From: CAXQZM01 sp965229645
GTDB taxonomy: Bacteria; Pseudomonadota; Alphaproteobacteria; UBA7985
DNA length: 64,000 bases
Assembly: GCA_965229645.1 (NCBI GenBank)
Contig: OZ245893.1
Coordinates: 2,108,001 to 2,172,000 of the forward strand
Direction of reading: 5' to 3'
The position numbers and the translations under genes are program-made. A model generated the notes under the pieces. That model ran no database searches. It was not told where the DNA came from and saw only the letters and a program-made list of their open reading frames with translations. Position 1 is the stretch's first letter. Each line of letters begins with the position of its first letter. Below are positions 32,948 through 42,644 of the stretch, piece after piece.

Positions 32948-35554
32948 CTAAAACCGCAAGGAAATATCGCGGTGGCCCGAGAGGCACCAGGCCAAATCGC
33001 GGCGGTACTGGGTAGGGATCGCGTCCAAGGTTCGGATCGCGACGCCCGCCTGCACTTCTTCAAGGAAGGCTTGCAAAGGTTCCGCGAGGTCGGTGGTTCC
33101 TGCCTGCCGCCAGGCGACTTCTTGGGCGTGCGCCTGGGCCATGTCCCCATAGAGCGTGCGCGCGGTGTCCAGATCGGGCGGGGAGCCTTTGAGGGCGCGG
33201 TCGATCTTGCTGAAGGGCGTCGTGACACTCGACACGCCGCCGATGGTCGAGAGCGCAGATTTGAGCGCCGCGAGGTCCTGGCGCAGCGCCTCTGCCTCCT
33301 CCGCCGTGTTGGCGCCGTCTAGCTGACGGCCCAGCGCCGCGACCTGGTCTGCCAAAGCGGCCAAGGGGCCAGCGCGATCCAAGTCCTTCAACACATCCTC
33401 AAGGCCGCGGTAGGCGTTGTCGAGGCGACGGAAGCCGTTGCGGGCCTTGGTCTCTTCGTTTTGCGCGCTTTGGCCAAAGGCCAAGGCCTCGGCCCAGCCG
33501 CTGGGAAGGTCCGCCGCGATTCCCGCACGATCAGCGTCGCGTTCCAGGCGCCGCACATGGGCATGGAGGTCGGTGTAGGCCCACGTCTGCCCATCAAGGT
33601 CCCAGGTTCGATCTGCGGCCGCTTCATTGGCCGCTTGCGCCGTTTGCAGCAGCGCGATCTGGTCGTAGGACTTGTCCACGCTCGCGCTGGCGGTCAGGAT
33701 CTTGTTGGCCTGACTGGTGGGGAGAATCGAAAGATCGAGCGCTTCGAGTTCTTGTGCCGCTGCCCGTGCCGCGGGTTCGCGCGCGAGGGCATCGGCGAAC
33801 ATGAGCGGTTCCAGGCATTGCTGCAAGGCAGGCTGCGCCGGCGGCGGCGCCGTTGATCGCAACAAGGTCGCGTAGCGGGGCATGAAGTTCGCCAAGCGTT
33901 CATTGGCCCCGACGATCATCAGGGCGCTGAGCTGCAAGACGATGAAGACCACGACGCCGCGGTAGATTTGCAAGGTTTTGACCGATGCGTCGGCCACCCC
34001 GCGCAAATAAAACAAAGCAAACCCAAACGGCGGGGTCAGGAACGAGGTCTGAATGTTGATGCCGATCATCACGCCGAGCCAAATGGCGGAAATATTGGCC
34101 GTCGGGTCCGCCAGCAAAATCGGCGCCGTAATGGGGACCACCACCACGGCAATTTCGATAAAATCGAGGAAAAAACCGAGGACAAACATAACGAGCATGA
34201 CGACCAAAAACTGCGTCATGAACCCGCCTGGCAGGCCGGTGAGGAAGTCTTTGACCAAATGCTCGCCACCAAAAGCCCGAAACGCCGCCGTCAGCATGGC
34301 CGCCCCGACGAGGATCAGAAACACCATGGAAGTGGTTTTGGCCGACTCCACCATGACTTCGCGCAGCACATCTTCTCGGGTGTAGATCCGCCAGGTGGAC
34401 CAGGCCAGGGCGATCAGCAAGACCCCGACCAGGCCCGTCGCCATGAGCAAACCCAGCACATCACTGGCGGTCTTATGGGGCGCGCGGACGTTGAGGTCGA
34501 AGGTCGTTTGCAAGACGCCCAAGCCCAGGATGGCCGCGACGGCCAATATGGCTGGCGCGAAGTGACGCAGTTTGGACGCGCCCATGAGGCGATAGCCCGC
34601 CATCAAAATCGCGCCCGAGGCCCCGAGCGCGCCCGCCTGGTTCACGGTCGCGTAGCCCGCTAAGATCGACCCGAGAACCAAAGCGATCAGCAGCAGCGGC
34701 GGCACCAGGGACATGAGGACCGCGCGCAAAAACCCGCTGCGATCCCCCTCAAAGCGCACGGGCGGGGCCAGGGTCGGGCGGATCAGGGCGGTGATCAGTA
34801 TATAGAGGACATAGATCGGCACCATGAGCGCGGCACCAGGGATGAGCGCGCCCAGGAACATATCGCCCGCGCTCGCGGTTCCCACCGCCAAATCTGTGGG
34901 CATGGACGAGGCGAGGGTATCGTTGGCCGCGCCGTAGGCGTTTTGGCGCAGGGATTGGGCGGCGTCGGCGGCCGAGGCCAACTGGTCGGCCAAAATAATC
35001 AGCACAATCGACGGGGGAATGATCTGGCCAAGCGTGCCAGAGGCGCAAATCGTCCCCGTCGCCAGGGGAATGTTGTACTTGTTGCGCATCATCAGCGGCA
35101 GGGAAATCAGCCCCATGGCGACAACCGTCGCGCCCACGATGCCCGTCGTCGCGGCCAGCAGCGCGCCGACGATCACAACCGAAATCCCGAGGCCGCCTGG
35201 CACGGGCCCGAACAGCTGCGACATGGTGATCAGCAAGTCCTCGGCAATTTTGGACCGCTGCAACATGATGCCCATGAAGATGAACAGGGGAATGGCGATT
35301 AGAGTATCGCGATCGGGTTCCCAGTAGATAGCGCGGAAGTTGGTGACGCCCGTTGAAAACGTCTTGAACGCGTTGTCGCCGCCGATGGCGAAGTAAGCCG
35401 TGGAATCGTTCGCAAAAATTTGGCCCGCCGCCGCCGCCAACGCGATGGTCAAGATCGCCGACCCTGGCAGGGCAAAGGCAACCGGGAAGCCCGAGATGAG
35501 CGCGCCTGCCATCAAAATAAGGAGCAGACCTAAGAAGAGGGTTGCGGGATCCAT
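32948..35554 (-). CDS. dctM: TRAP transporter large permease (DctM) with long C-terminal extension
   Basis: 868 residues, roughly twice a usual DctM. The first about 570 residues form the membrane domain with a dozen or more spans and typical blocks such as IPLFIFMGIMLQ, SGTLGQIIPPSIVLIILADQ and LGFFLDFIEIAVVVVPI. The last about 290 residues, after APPPAQPALQQ, are hydrophilic and rich in Ala, Leu, Asp and Glu, with heptad-like patterns (coiled coil likely) and no family I know. DctM carries the substrate across the inner membrane using the sodium or proton gradient. It overlaps dctQ by one base. The substrate is unknown. Confidence 0.9.
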   Translation of the reverse strand: MDPATLFLGLLLILMAGALISGFPVAFALPGSAILTIALAAAAGQIFANDSTAYFAIGGDNAFKTFSTGVTNFRAIYWEPDRDTLIAIPLFIFMGIMLQRSKIAEDLLITMSQLFGPVPGGLGISVVIVGALLAATTGIVGATVVAMGLISLPLMMRNKYNIPLATGTICASGTLGQIIPPSIVLIILADQLASAADAAQSLRQNAYGAANDTLASSMPTDLAVGTASAGDMFLGALIPGAALMVPIYVLYILITALIRPTLAPPVRFEGDRSGFLRAVLMSLVPPLLLIALVLGSILAGYATVNQAGALGASGAILMAGYRLMGASKLRHFAPAILAVAAILGLGVLQTTFDLNVRAPHKTASDVLGLLMATGLVGVLLIALAWSTWRIYTREDVLREVMVESAKTTSMVFLILVGAAMLTAAFRAFGGEHLVKDFLTGLPGGFMTQFLVVMLVMFVLGFFLDFIEIAVVVVPITAPILLADPTANISAIWLGVMIGINIQTSFLTPPFGFALFYLRGVADASVKTLQIYRGVVVFIVLQLSALMIVGANERLANFMPRYATLLRSTAPPPAQPALQQCLEPLMFADALAREPAARAAAQELEALDLSILPTSQANKILTASASVDKSYDQIALLQTAQAANEAAADRTWDLDGQTWAYTDLHAHVRRLERDADRAGIAADLPSGWAEALAFGQSAQNEETKARNGFRRLDNAYRGLEDVLKDLDRAGPLAALADQVAALGRQLDGANTAEEAEALRQDLAALKSALSTIGGVSSVTTPFSKIDRALKGSPPDLDTARTLYGDMAQAHAQEVAWRQAGTTDLAEPLQAFLEEVQAGVAIRTLDAIPTQYRRDLAWCLSGHRDISLRF

Positions 35555-36519
35555 CAGGCTGACGCCCCTTCGGTTTCTTCGCGTCCCTGGTCACTTATGG
35601 CCGAGAGCAGAAGCGCGGTAAATTGTACAATCAGGGTCACGGCCAGGATTAGCAAAAACCCCGCCATCAAATACTTGACGTAGAGGCCGCCGACCGACTG
35701 TTGGCCGATTTCGTAGTTCAGGATCGGGGCGTTGATAATGCGGGTCTTGTCCCAAGTGCCCGCGACCAGCGTGACCCAGGCCAGCGGCAGGCCCAGAACG
35801 AGCGCGCCCCAAAAATTGGCCCAGTTCTTCCGGCGCTGGGGCAGGTTGGCAAAAACCACATCGACGCGCACATGCCCCCCCGCCAGCAGGGTATGGGCGG
35901 TGGCGAACAGGAACAGGGCCGCGTACCAAAACCGCACCAAATCCGACAGGAAGGCTTGTTCGTAGGAATAAACATTGACCATGATCACGATGGTCAATTG
36001 GGCAAAAACGACCAGCAGCGACAGCCAGATAAAGCCCAGCCCGCGCGTCACGAAAGCGAGGGCAAAGCCGATGAGGATCAGGGGGAAATGAATGTAGGGG
36101 CCGCGAAAGTGTTGGCGCTTCATTTCGTTGGCAAGATCGTCACCGAAGACAGCGGGGGCCAGATCCTCGATCCTCAGAAGGGAAATGACGGCATCGACCG
36201 ACCCGACCAGGACGACGGCCCAGAACGCCCCGCGAATAAGGGTCGTGTTGGCGTCAGAAAGGGTGGATGCGATGCGGTCGAGCGGGCGGTCACGCCAGGA
36301 ATAGGTCAGCCATAGGGCCAGGGCCAAGGCGCCGCCGTAAATCGCCGTGGTCAGGACGCCCCCGTCCAAGAGGCGGGTCTGGTCTTCCACATGGATTAGA
36401 AAATTATTCAGAACGTAGGCAGCGGCGATCAGCACCGTTGCCAAGGCAAACAAGCGACAAAGGGGATGCAAGGCCTCGGGCAGCAAGGCGGGGACCAAAG
36501 CCTTCGACGCAGCAGGCAT
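35554..36519 (-). CDS. dctQ: TRAP transporter small permease (DctQ)
   Basis: 321 residues, longer than the usual 160-200. It has about six to eight hydrophobic segments rather than four; the core DctQ part with HTLLAGGHVRVDVVFANLPQR and the following NFWGALVLGLPLAW is in the second half. The N-terminal half adds extra spans. DctQ pairs with DctM to form the permease. It lies between dctP and dctM on the same strand. Confidence 0.85.
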   Translation of the reverse strand: MPAASKALVPALLPEALHPLCRLFALATVLIAAAYVLNNFLIHVEDQTRLLDGGVLTTAIYGGALALALWLTYSWRDRPLDRIASTLSDANTTLIRGAFWAVVLVGSVDAVISLLRIEDLAPAVFGDDLANEMKRQHFRGPYIHFPLILIGFALAFVTRGLGFIWLSLLVVFAQLTIVIMVNVYSYEQAFLSDLVRFWYAALFLFATAHTLLAGGHVRVDVVFANLPQRRKNWANFWGALVLGLPLAWVTLVAGTWDKTRIINAPILNYEIGQQSVGGLYVKYLMAGFLLILAVTLIVQFTALLLSAISDQGREETEGASA

Positions 36520-36594
36520 GGGGCTTAGACCTTGGGTAAGTCGTGCAAACGGGGATGGGGCTGAACGGATCCAGCCCCATCAAGGCAAAGACGG

Positions 36595-37689
36595 CTAGAC
36601 GCCGAGCACGCGGTTGCGCTGCTCGACATAGGCTTGGTCAGACAGGCTGGTCCAACCACCTATATCTTGGCGACCCTTCAAGAACGATGCGTGGATGCGC
36701 GCGGCCAAATCCGAGTGTTCCTGAACTTCGGCAAAGACTTCATCCGACGCAGCGCCAAAGGCATCGTAGGTGTCGTCGGTAAACTTGCGCACCTCAACCC
36801 CTTGGTCGTTGATCAGGCGCGCCAGGGCAGCGCCGTTTTTGGCGTTGTACTCGGACATCATGACGTCGTTTTCCGTGGCCGCAGCCGCCTCAATCACGGC
36901 CTTGTCGGTGTCGCTCAAGGTGCCCCACCAGCTGGCGTTGAAGGTCGAGGCCAGGGTTGCACCCGGCTCATGGAAGCCAGGGAAGTAGTAGTACTGCGTG
37001 GCTTCGTAGAACTTCATGATTTCATCGTTCCACGGGCCGACCCACTCGGTCGCGTCGATGGCACCAGAAATCAGGTTTTCGTAGATCTGACCGCCAGGCA
37101 AAGAAACGGGCGAAGCGCCCAGCTTGGCCATAACGTCGCCGCCGAGCCCTGGGATGCGCATTTTCAGGCCTGCCAAATCGTCGGCGGAATTGATTTCCTT
37201 GTTGAACCAGCCGCCCATCTGAACGCCCGTGTTGCCGCACATGAGGCCTTTGAGGCCAAACTCGCCCGCCAACTCGTCCCACAGCTCTTGCCCGCCGCCG
37301 AAGCGGATCCAGGCGTTTTGTTCGGTATAGGTCAGGCCGAAGGGAACCGCTGTGAAATAGGCCCAGCCAGGATGGCGGCCTTTCCAGTAGTACTCCGCGC
37401 CATGGTAGCCTTGGGCATCCCCCGACGCGACGGTGTCAAAGGAATCGAACGCGCCGACCCGCTCGCCCGCCGCAAAGTACTCGACATGGAAGCGTCCTTC
37501 AGACAGGGTTGCAAGGCGCTCAGCAAAGCGCTGGGCACCCGTGCCCAGGCCAGGGAAGTCGCGGGGCCATGTCGAAACAAGGGCGATGTCAATACGGTCC
37601 TGCGCGATGGCGGGGGTTGAGAGGGTCGTGGACGCCGCGCCTGCAACGCCCGCCACACCTGCTGTTTTCAAAAAATCACGACGCTTCAT
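36595..37689 (-). CDS. dctP: TRAP transporter solute-binding protein (DctP)
   Basis: 364 residues. The N-terminus MKRRDFLKTAGVAGVAGAA is a twin-arginine (Tat) signal, so the protein is exported folded. The mature part follows the DctP family, with the GGGQELWDELAGEFGLKGLMCGNTG region and the conserved LKMRIPGLGGDVMAKLGASPVSLPGGQIYENLISGAIDA block, including the arginine that binds carboxylate ligands. The ATEWVGPWND motif resembles TakP-type (2-oxo acid) binding proteins. It is the first gene of the dctPQM unit. Confidence 0.92.
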   Translation of the reverse strand: MKRRDFLKTAGVAGVAGAASTTLSTPAIAQDRIDIALVSTWPRDFPGLGTGAQRFAERLATLSEGRFHVEYFAAGERVGAFDSFDTVASGDAQGYHGAEYYWKGRHPGWAYFTAVPFGLTYTEQNAWIRFGGGQELWDELAGEFGLKGLMCGNTGVQMGGWFNKEINSADDLAGLKMRIPGLGGDVMAKLGASPVSLPGGQIYENLISGAIDATEWVGPWNDEIMKFYEATQYYYFPGFHEPGATLASTFNASWWGTLSDTDKAVIEAAAATENDVMMSEYNAKNGAALARLINDQGVEVRKFTDDTYDAFGAASDEVFAEVQEHSDLAARIHASFLKGRQDIGGWTSLSDQAYVEQRNRVLGV

Positions 37690-37922
37690 GTCCGATTTCC
37701 TCCAAAAAAATTATAAGCACGAGGGATCAAATCGTTTCATATCCACCTTGGCGCTTTGACTTAAGCCTAAGCACCGTGTCTGGATTGCAAGATCCTCCCC
37801 TACATCGCGCTTACGCTCTTGTGCGGGCAGGGACAAGATCAAAATCGGCCTTGCGCCCCAGGATCAACATTTCCAGGCTTGCTGGCCTAGGCGATACGGA
37901 TGCACTGGCCTATAGGCGGGTC

Positions 37923-39311
37923 ATGCGTGCGACCAAGATCATCGCCACCCTCGGCCCCAAAACGGCTGATCCCGACGCCATTGCGGGGCTGGTCGCTGCG
38001 GGCGCCAACGCTTTTCGCGTCAATCTATCCTACGATGATCCTGCGCACCACGCGGCCCTGGTGGCCACCGTCCGCGCGGTTGAGCAAGACACGGGCCATC
38101 CGCTCGCAATGATCGCGGACGTGTCGGGGCCGCGGTTTCGCATCGGTGCCTTCGCCCAAGGAATGGTTGAGCTAGAAACGGGTCAGGCGCTGGTCTTGGA
38201 CCAAGACGAGACGCTGGGGGATCACCGCCGCGTCTATCTGCCTGTCCCTGCCGCCTTTACCAGCAGCCGCATTGGCGATCTCCTGCGCTTGGACGATGGC
38301 CGTGTGGTGCTACGGGTGCTGAAGGTTAGTCCCGTTGCCCTTCACACGGTGGTGGTTGCGGGGACCGAGCTTTCGGGCAACAAAATCATCTCCCTGCCCA
38401 ACGTGCAGCCCCTGCACACCGACCTCAGCGCCGCCGACCGCGATCAGATCGACTGGGCGCGGCAGGCGGGGATCGATTGGGTGTGCGTTTCCTGGCCGCA
38501 CGAGCCCCAAACCTGGAACGCGGTGCGGGCGCGTGCAGGGCCCATGAAGTTGCTGGCCAAGATCGAGAGCCGCGCCTGCCTCGACGCGGCGGCGGCGGTG
38601 ATCGACGGTGCCGACGGCCTGGTGGTCGCGCGCGGGGATCTGGGCTACGATTTACCCGCCGAGGAGATTCCAGAGTGGCAGAAACGCCTGGTTCGCGACG
38701 CGCGCGCGGCAGGAAAACCCGTGGTCATCGCCGCCCAAATGCTGGAATCCATGGTCTCGAGCCCTGCCCCGACCCGCGCGGAAGCCTCGGACGTGGCCAA
38801 CGCCGTCAAGGACGGTGCCGACGCCCTCATGCTCTCAGCAGAAACCGCCATTGGCGCCTACCCGCGCGAGGCGGTCAGCCTCATGGCCTCGGTCATCGAC
38901 CAGTCCGAGGCGCAGGCGCAAGGCCCCCTCCAACCCATGGGCGCGGCCCCGACGATCAGCCAGACCATCGCCTATTCCGCCGCGCAAGCGGCCGATGCTT
39001 TGGGCGCACCAGTCATTTTTTGCTTCACGACCAGCGGTTCGACCGCCACCGCCGTGGCGCGGACGCGGCCCAAAACCGCGATCGTCTGCGCCTCCGACCG
39101 GCCCCAGACCTTGCGGCAAATGCAAATTTCCTGGGGCCTTGATTGCGTGGCAGCTCCAGCCCTAAAGTCGTGGAAGGATGTGGTCGAGACGGCGGTGAAG
39201 CTGGCCAAAGACCGGCACATTCGCGCGGGCGCCCCGTTGGTCATCACCGCTGGCATGCCCTTTGGGCGGTCGGGGTCCACCAATATCTTAAGAATCGCAA
39301 CTGCGGAGTAA
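37923..39311 (+). CDS. pyk: Pyruvate kinase
   Basis: About 462 residues from the ATG at 37923; the open frame continues upstream but runs through the dctP gene and has no family match there. It shows RATKIIATLGPKT, the nucleotide and metal site AKIESRACLD, VARGDLGYDLP, AAQMLESMVSSPAPTRAEASDVANAVKDG and LMLSAETA, all expected for PK. The usual N-x-S-H-G near the N-terminus reads VNLSYDD, with Tyr for His. It converts phosphoenolpyruvate and ADP to pyruvate and ATP. It is followed two bases later by a VOC gene. Confidence 0.92.
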   Translation: MRATKIIATLGPKTADPDAIAGLVAAGANAFRVNLSYDDPAHHAALVATVRAVEQDTGHPLAMIADVSGPRFRIGAFAQGMVELETGQALVLDQDETLGDHRRVYLPVPAAFTSSRIGDLLRLDDGRVVLRVLKVSPVALHTVVVAGTELSGNKIISLPNVQPLHTDLSAADRDQIDWARQAGIDWVCVSWPHEPQTWNAVRARAGPMKLLAKIESRACLDAAAAVIDGADGLVVARGDLGYDLPAEEIPEWQKRLVRDARAAGKPVVIAAQMLESMVSSPAPTRAEASDVANAVKDGADALMLSAETAIGAYPREAVSLMASVIDQSEAQAQGPLQPMGAAPTISQTIAYSAAQAADALGAPVIFCFTTSGSTATAVARTRPKTAIVCASDRPQTLRQMQISWGLDCVAAPALKSWKDVVETAVKLAKDRHIRAGAPLVITAGMPFGRSGSTNILRIATAE

Positions 39312-39313
39312 TC

Positions 39314-39745
39314 ATGGTCCAGTTTCATCTCGCCTTCGCCGTCAACGACCTGCCCACGACGCGCAAGTTTTACGAGGGCTTGCTCGGCTGCCGCGTTGGC
39401 CGCAGCGCAGAAAAGTGGATCGACTTCGATTTTTACGGCCATCAAATCAGCGCCCACGTCAAACCCGAAGAAACCGGACTGGCAGCGGGCAACACGGTCG
39501 ACGGCAAGACCGTCCCCACCCGCCACTTTGGCCTGATTCTGGCCTGGGACACCTGGCAAGCCCTGGCCGACCGCCTCCAAGCCACCGAGACCCAGTTCCT
39601 GATCGACCCCTACGTTCGGTTCGCTGGGGAGGTCGGCGAACAAGGCACCTTCTTCATCACCGACCCTAGCGGCAACGCCCTCGAGTTCAAAACCTTTCGC
39701 GACATGGACCAAGTCTTCGCCAACGAAGCCCTGCACCCAAGGTAA
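39314..39745 (+). CDS. VOC superfamily (glyoxalase-like) protein
   Basis: 143 residues from the ATG at 39314, two bases after the pyk stop. It begins FHLAFAVNDLPTTRKFYEGLLGC with the metal-binding histidine, contains DFYGHQISAHV and ends TDPSGNALEFKTFRD with the metal-binding glutamate. This pattern fits the VOC fold as in COG3565-type dioxygenase-like proteins. The substrate is unknown. Close spacing suggests cotranscription with pyk. Confidence 0.88.
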   Translation: MVQFHLAFAVNDLPTTRKFYEGLLGCRVGRSAEKWIDFDFYGHQISAHVKPEETGLAAGNTVDGKTVPTRHFGLILAWDTWQALADRLQATETQFLIDPYVRFAGEVGEQGTFFITDPSGNALEFKTFRDMDQVFANEALHPR

Positions 39746-39756
39746 GCGTCCGCTGT

Positions 39757-39851
39757 AGGCGCTTTCGCGCTATTCTCGGGGCCGCTACGGGGGCCGCAGT
39801 CGCGGCCCTTTTACCAGCGAACATAAGGGTCATTCTTAATGACCGCTGGTA
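39757..39851 (+). repeat. Truncated TNA-MITE R8 (right half)
   Basis: Contains the last part of the core (GCGCTATTCTCGGGGCCGC) and the right-end hairpin ending CGCTGGTA; the left end is missing. It is followed by TCA (39852-39854), which on the minus strand is the TGA stop codon of the PhyH-like gene. Confidence 0.78.
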
Positions 39852-40910
39852 TCAGAGCAGCCGGTCCTGATCGGTCTTGGGCGCGAGACCGTCGACGGGG
39901 GGATGGAGGTCGAGGTCGGTGGGAAAAGCGTAGCCCTGGGCGGTGGCGCGCACCAAAGCTTGGCGCGCTAAGCCGTCGAAGCGATCCAGCAGCGGTTCGA
40001 CCTGGGCCAGCATGGCGGTGCGATTAACCTGTTCCATGGGCCGTCCAAAGGCCGAGGACACCTGGAACAGATTGACCAACCGGGCGACATCCCGGGTGCG
40101 ATTTTCCCCCGCCGCGTGGAAGGTCGCGGGGTTGAACCACAGCAAGTCGCCCGTCTGCAAAGGCAGTTGCACGCACCGGTCCTCGAAGTGGGCACGAAAC
40201 GCGGGGTCGTGAAAGGCAAGGTAGCCCAAATCGTACTTTTGGCTACGCGGCAGCAGCTTGGTCGGGCCGCTCTCGACGCTCATGTCGATGTGGGCTAGGG
40301 CCCCTTGCAAGGTCAAGGCCGTGGTCATGGCGTGGGCATGGGCGGGCCATTGCGCGGCTTGCCCTTGGCTCATGAACCCCAAATGATAGTCGCAATGCGC
40401 CGTTTGCGCCTGCCCCCCTGGACGCACCAAATTCACCTGGGCGGTCATCTGATAGCGCGGCCCCAGCCAAGCCTCCGCCGCTGCGTCGATCCAGGGGTTG
40501 GCGTAGTAGGCGGCAAAGTTGCTCGGGTCAGCGAGGGCGTGCTTTTCCAAGCTGTTCCAGATGCGGTCATTATTGCCCGCCGCAGCAAAATGATCGCCGC
40601 CGCCAGCCTGTTCGGCCCGTTCTTGGGCAATGATCTGGTCAAAAACCTGGCTGGCACGCTCGACAACTGCGCGGTCGCGCGTTGCCCCCGAAACGACAAA
40701 AGCCCCTGCCCCATCGCGCAAGACCTGCGCCCATTCGTCCAACAAGTTCGCGCGGCGCGCGTCGTGCAAGTGGTCGATCAGATCCGCGGCCTCGTAGACG
40801 GGCACGCCTTCGGGCATGCGCGCGGCGCGCGCGGGCGCAGGCGACGGGGTTTCGACCAAGGCTTGAAAGGCCGCAAGGTCAATCGCTTGGGGGTCGAGCC
40901 TTTGGGTCAA
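39852..40910 (-). CDS. Phytanoyl-CoA dioxygenase (PhyH) family protein
   Basis: 352 residues. The iron-binding pattern is visible as TAHCDYHLGF (H-x-D) and a later TFHAAGENRTRD (H, plus the 2-oxoglutarate-binding arginine). PhyH enzymes are Fe(II)/2-oxoglutarate oxygenases acting on varied small molecules. The start overlaps the aldolase gene by 32 bases, so it is the last gene of the inositol-type operon, an unusual neighbour. The TGA stop codon abuts MITE R8. The substrate is unknown; oxidation of an inositol-related compound is only a guess. Confidence 0.8.
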   Translation of the reverse strand: MTQRLDPQAIDLAAFQALVETPSPAPARAARMPEGVPVYEAADLIDHLHDARRANLLDEWAQVLRDGAGAFVVSGATRDRAVVERASQVFDQIIAQERAEQAGGGDHFAAAGNNDRIWNSLEKHALADPSNFAAYYANPWIDAAAEAWLGPRYQMTAQVNLVRPGGQAQTAHCDYHLGFMSQGQAAQWPAHAHAMTTALTLQGALAHIDMSVESGPTKLLPRSQKYDLGYLAFHDPAFRAHFEDRCVQLPLQTGDLLWFNPATFHAAGENRTRDVARLVNLFQVSSAFGRPMEQVNRTAMLAQVEPLLDRFDGLARQALVRATAQGYAFPTDLDLHPPVDGLAPKTDQDRLL

Positions 40911-41730
40911 GGGTCCAGTTCTCCTTTAGTAAGTCGGCCGCCTCCTGCCGCACCGCTTCGGCGCTGGCCTTGAGGATCGCCAGTCGGTCAAAAGCCGCGG
41001 GCTGATCGCGCAAAAAGGCTCTTAGTCCTGCGCCAAAGGCCTGGCGCAACTCGGTCCCGATGTTGAATTTGCGCACGCCGTAGTCGCGGGCGAGGCGCGC
41101 CCGGTCGGCTTGGCGAACCCCCGAACCGCCGTGCACGACCAGCCCCCGATCCGTCGCTTCGGCGATTTGGCCCATGCGGTGCCAATCGATCTGCGCCTGC
41201 GCCTCGGTTTGCAGATGTCGGTTCCCGACCGACACGGCCAAGCAATCGCACGGTACCTGCGCCAAAAACGTCGCGACCTCCTGCGGATCGGTGCCTTGGC
41301 TAGCGGCGCCGCCTGCATAGCCTACCTGGCCCAACTCCGCCTCCACCGACACCTGGCTGCCCGCCACCAAATCGCATACCGCCGCCGACAGGTCGATATT
41401 TTGCGCCAGGGGCAACAAGGACCCGTCGATCATGAGGCTGGTGAAGCCAGCATCCAGCGCCGCCTTGGCTTCATCAAGGTCCTTGCCGTGGTCCAGGTGC
41501 GCCACGACGGGCACGCTGGCGCCCGCGCCCGCGTGCGCAAACATGCGGCCCCAAATTTCAATCGGCATATGGGCGCGCGCGCCAGGGCCCGCTTGCAAAA
41601 CCAGCGGCACGCCCACCGCCTCCGCCGCTGCCACGTAAGCGGTGACGTCCTCCCAGCCCAAGCAGACAAGGCCCAGGCACGCGCGCTGGCGCGCCGCTGC
41701 CAACACAGGCTTCAAGGACACCAGTGGCAT
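40879..41730 (-). CDS. Class II fructose-bisphosphate aldolase family protein
   Basis: 283 residues. It shows PVVAHLDHGKD (zinc ligand His-Asp-His), SVEAELGQVG, VHGGSGVR and GVRKFNIGTELR, diagnostic of the class II ketose-bisphosphate aldolase fold. In inositol catabolism the matching step is cleavage of 2-deoxy-5-keto-gluconate 6-phosphate (IolJ) to dihydroxyacetone phosphate and malonate semialdehyde. Its place between iolB and the PhyH-like gene supports that role, but I cannot separate IolJ from FbaA by sequence alone. Confidence 0.88.
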   Translation of the reverse strand: MPLVSLKPVLAAARQRACLGLVCLGWEDVTAYVAAAEAVGVPLVLQAGPGARAHMPIEIWGRMFAHAGAGASVPVVAHLDHGKDLDEAKAALDAGFTSLMIDGSLLPLAQNIDLSAAVCDLVAGSQVSVEAELGQVGYAGGAASQGTDPQEVATFLAQVPCDCLAVSVGNRHLQTEAQAQIDWHRMGQIAEATDRGLVVHGGSGVRQADRARLARDYGVRKFNIGTELRQAFGAGLRAFLRDQPAAFDRLAILKASAEAVRQEAADLLKENWTLDPKARPPSD

Positions 41731-41780
41731 CTAAGTCAGCAACCTGCGCGCGCACAGATTGAGGGCGGCGTCGTGCAACC

Positions 41781-42644
41781 TCATTTGAACTTGGCCACCA
41801 TATCCTTGATGCCTGGAATGGTCTCAACCTGATACGCGTGCGTCGGGTGGAAGTACTGGACCAAGGGCCGCTGCGAGTTTCCTGCCAAGATGGTGAAGTA
41901 GTACATCTCGTACCCTGGGGCCGCGACGCAGGGATGGTAGCCCTGGTCGATTTGAAAGGTCGATCCATCGACCAGATGAAAGGCCTCCCCGATGCCATCG
42001 GCCTCGCGCTGCAAGAGTTGTAGGCCAAAGCCATGGTCGGGGCGAAAGCGGAAATTATAGACCTCGTCGTGGTGCGATTCCTCGGGCAGACGGTCCTGAT
42101 CGTGCTTGTGCGGGGGAAACCCAGACCAGCCGCCCGCCCCGACCGTATAGAGCTCGGATACCAGCAAACGTCCGACCTTGCCTGGCGGATTTTGGCCGAG
42201 CAGGTGCTTAATTTTGCGATGGGTCTTGGTCTCATCGCTGCCGTACTGCACCAGGTCGATATGTTCGGCGCGCACGACGAAAGGGGCATAGGCCTCGTCG
42301 CACTTGGCCCCAGCGACGAACACCTCGGTCGGGGTCTCGGCCCTGATTTCTGCGGTGGCACCCAGGGGCACATAGGCCGCATTGGGCTCCCCGTCCCAAA
42401 CCGAGGCCCCGCGCCCGCCCACGTGCTGCGCCGACCAGGCGCCGACTTGCACCGAAATGGTACCCGTGGCGGGGCATAGGCACGTCTCGTACCCTGGCAC
42501 GTCGCTGGTGAAGGTCTCGCCTGCCTTCAACTTTAGGATGTTAAAGTAGACCAGCGGGGTTCGGGGATCGTCGCGATCAACGATGGCCCGATTGGCGTTG
42601 TCGTAGGGGGCAATGTGCACGCCCTCAAATCTCCATGAGGGCAA
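41781..42644 (-). CDS. iolB: 5-deoxy-glucuronate isomerase
   Basis: About 288 residues from a TTG at 42644, which overlaps the end of the kinase gene by 20 bases; the open frame runs further up but that part is inside the kinase gene, and a GTG a few codons later is also possible. The bicupin sequence includes TGTISVQVG, FPPHKHDQDRLPEESHHDEVYNFRF and DQGYHPCVAAPGYEMYYFTILAGN, all characteristic of IolB. It converts 5-deoxy-glucuronate to 2-deoxy-5-keto-gluconate. Confidence 0.9.
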   Translation of the reverse strand: MPSWRFEGVHIAPYDNANRAIVDRDDPRTPLVYFNILKLKAGETFTSDVPGYETCLCPATGTISVQVGAWSAQHVGGRGASVWDGEPNAAYVPLGATAEIRAETPTEVFVAGAKCDEAYAPFVVRAEHIDLVQYGSDETKTHRKIKHLLGQNPPGKVGRLLVSELYTVGAGGWSGFPPHKHDQDRLPEESHHDEVYNFRFRPDHGFGLQLLQREADGIGEAFHLVDGSTFQIDQGYHPCVAAPGYEMYYFTILAGNSQRPLVQYFHPTHAYQVETIPGIKDMVAKFK

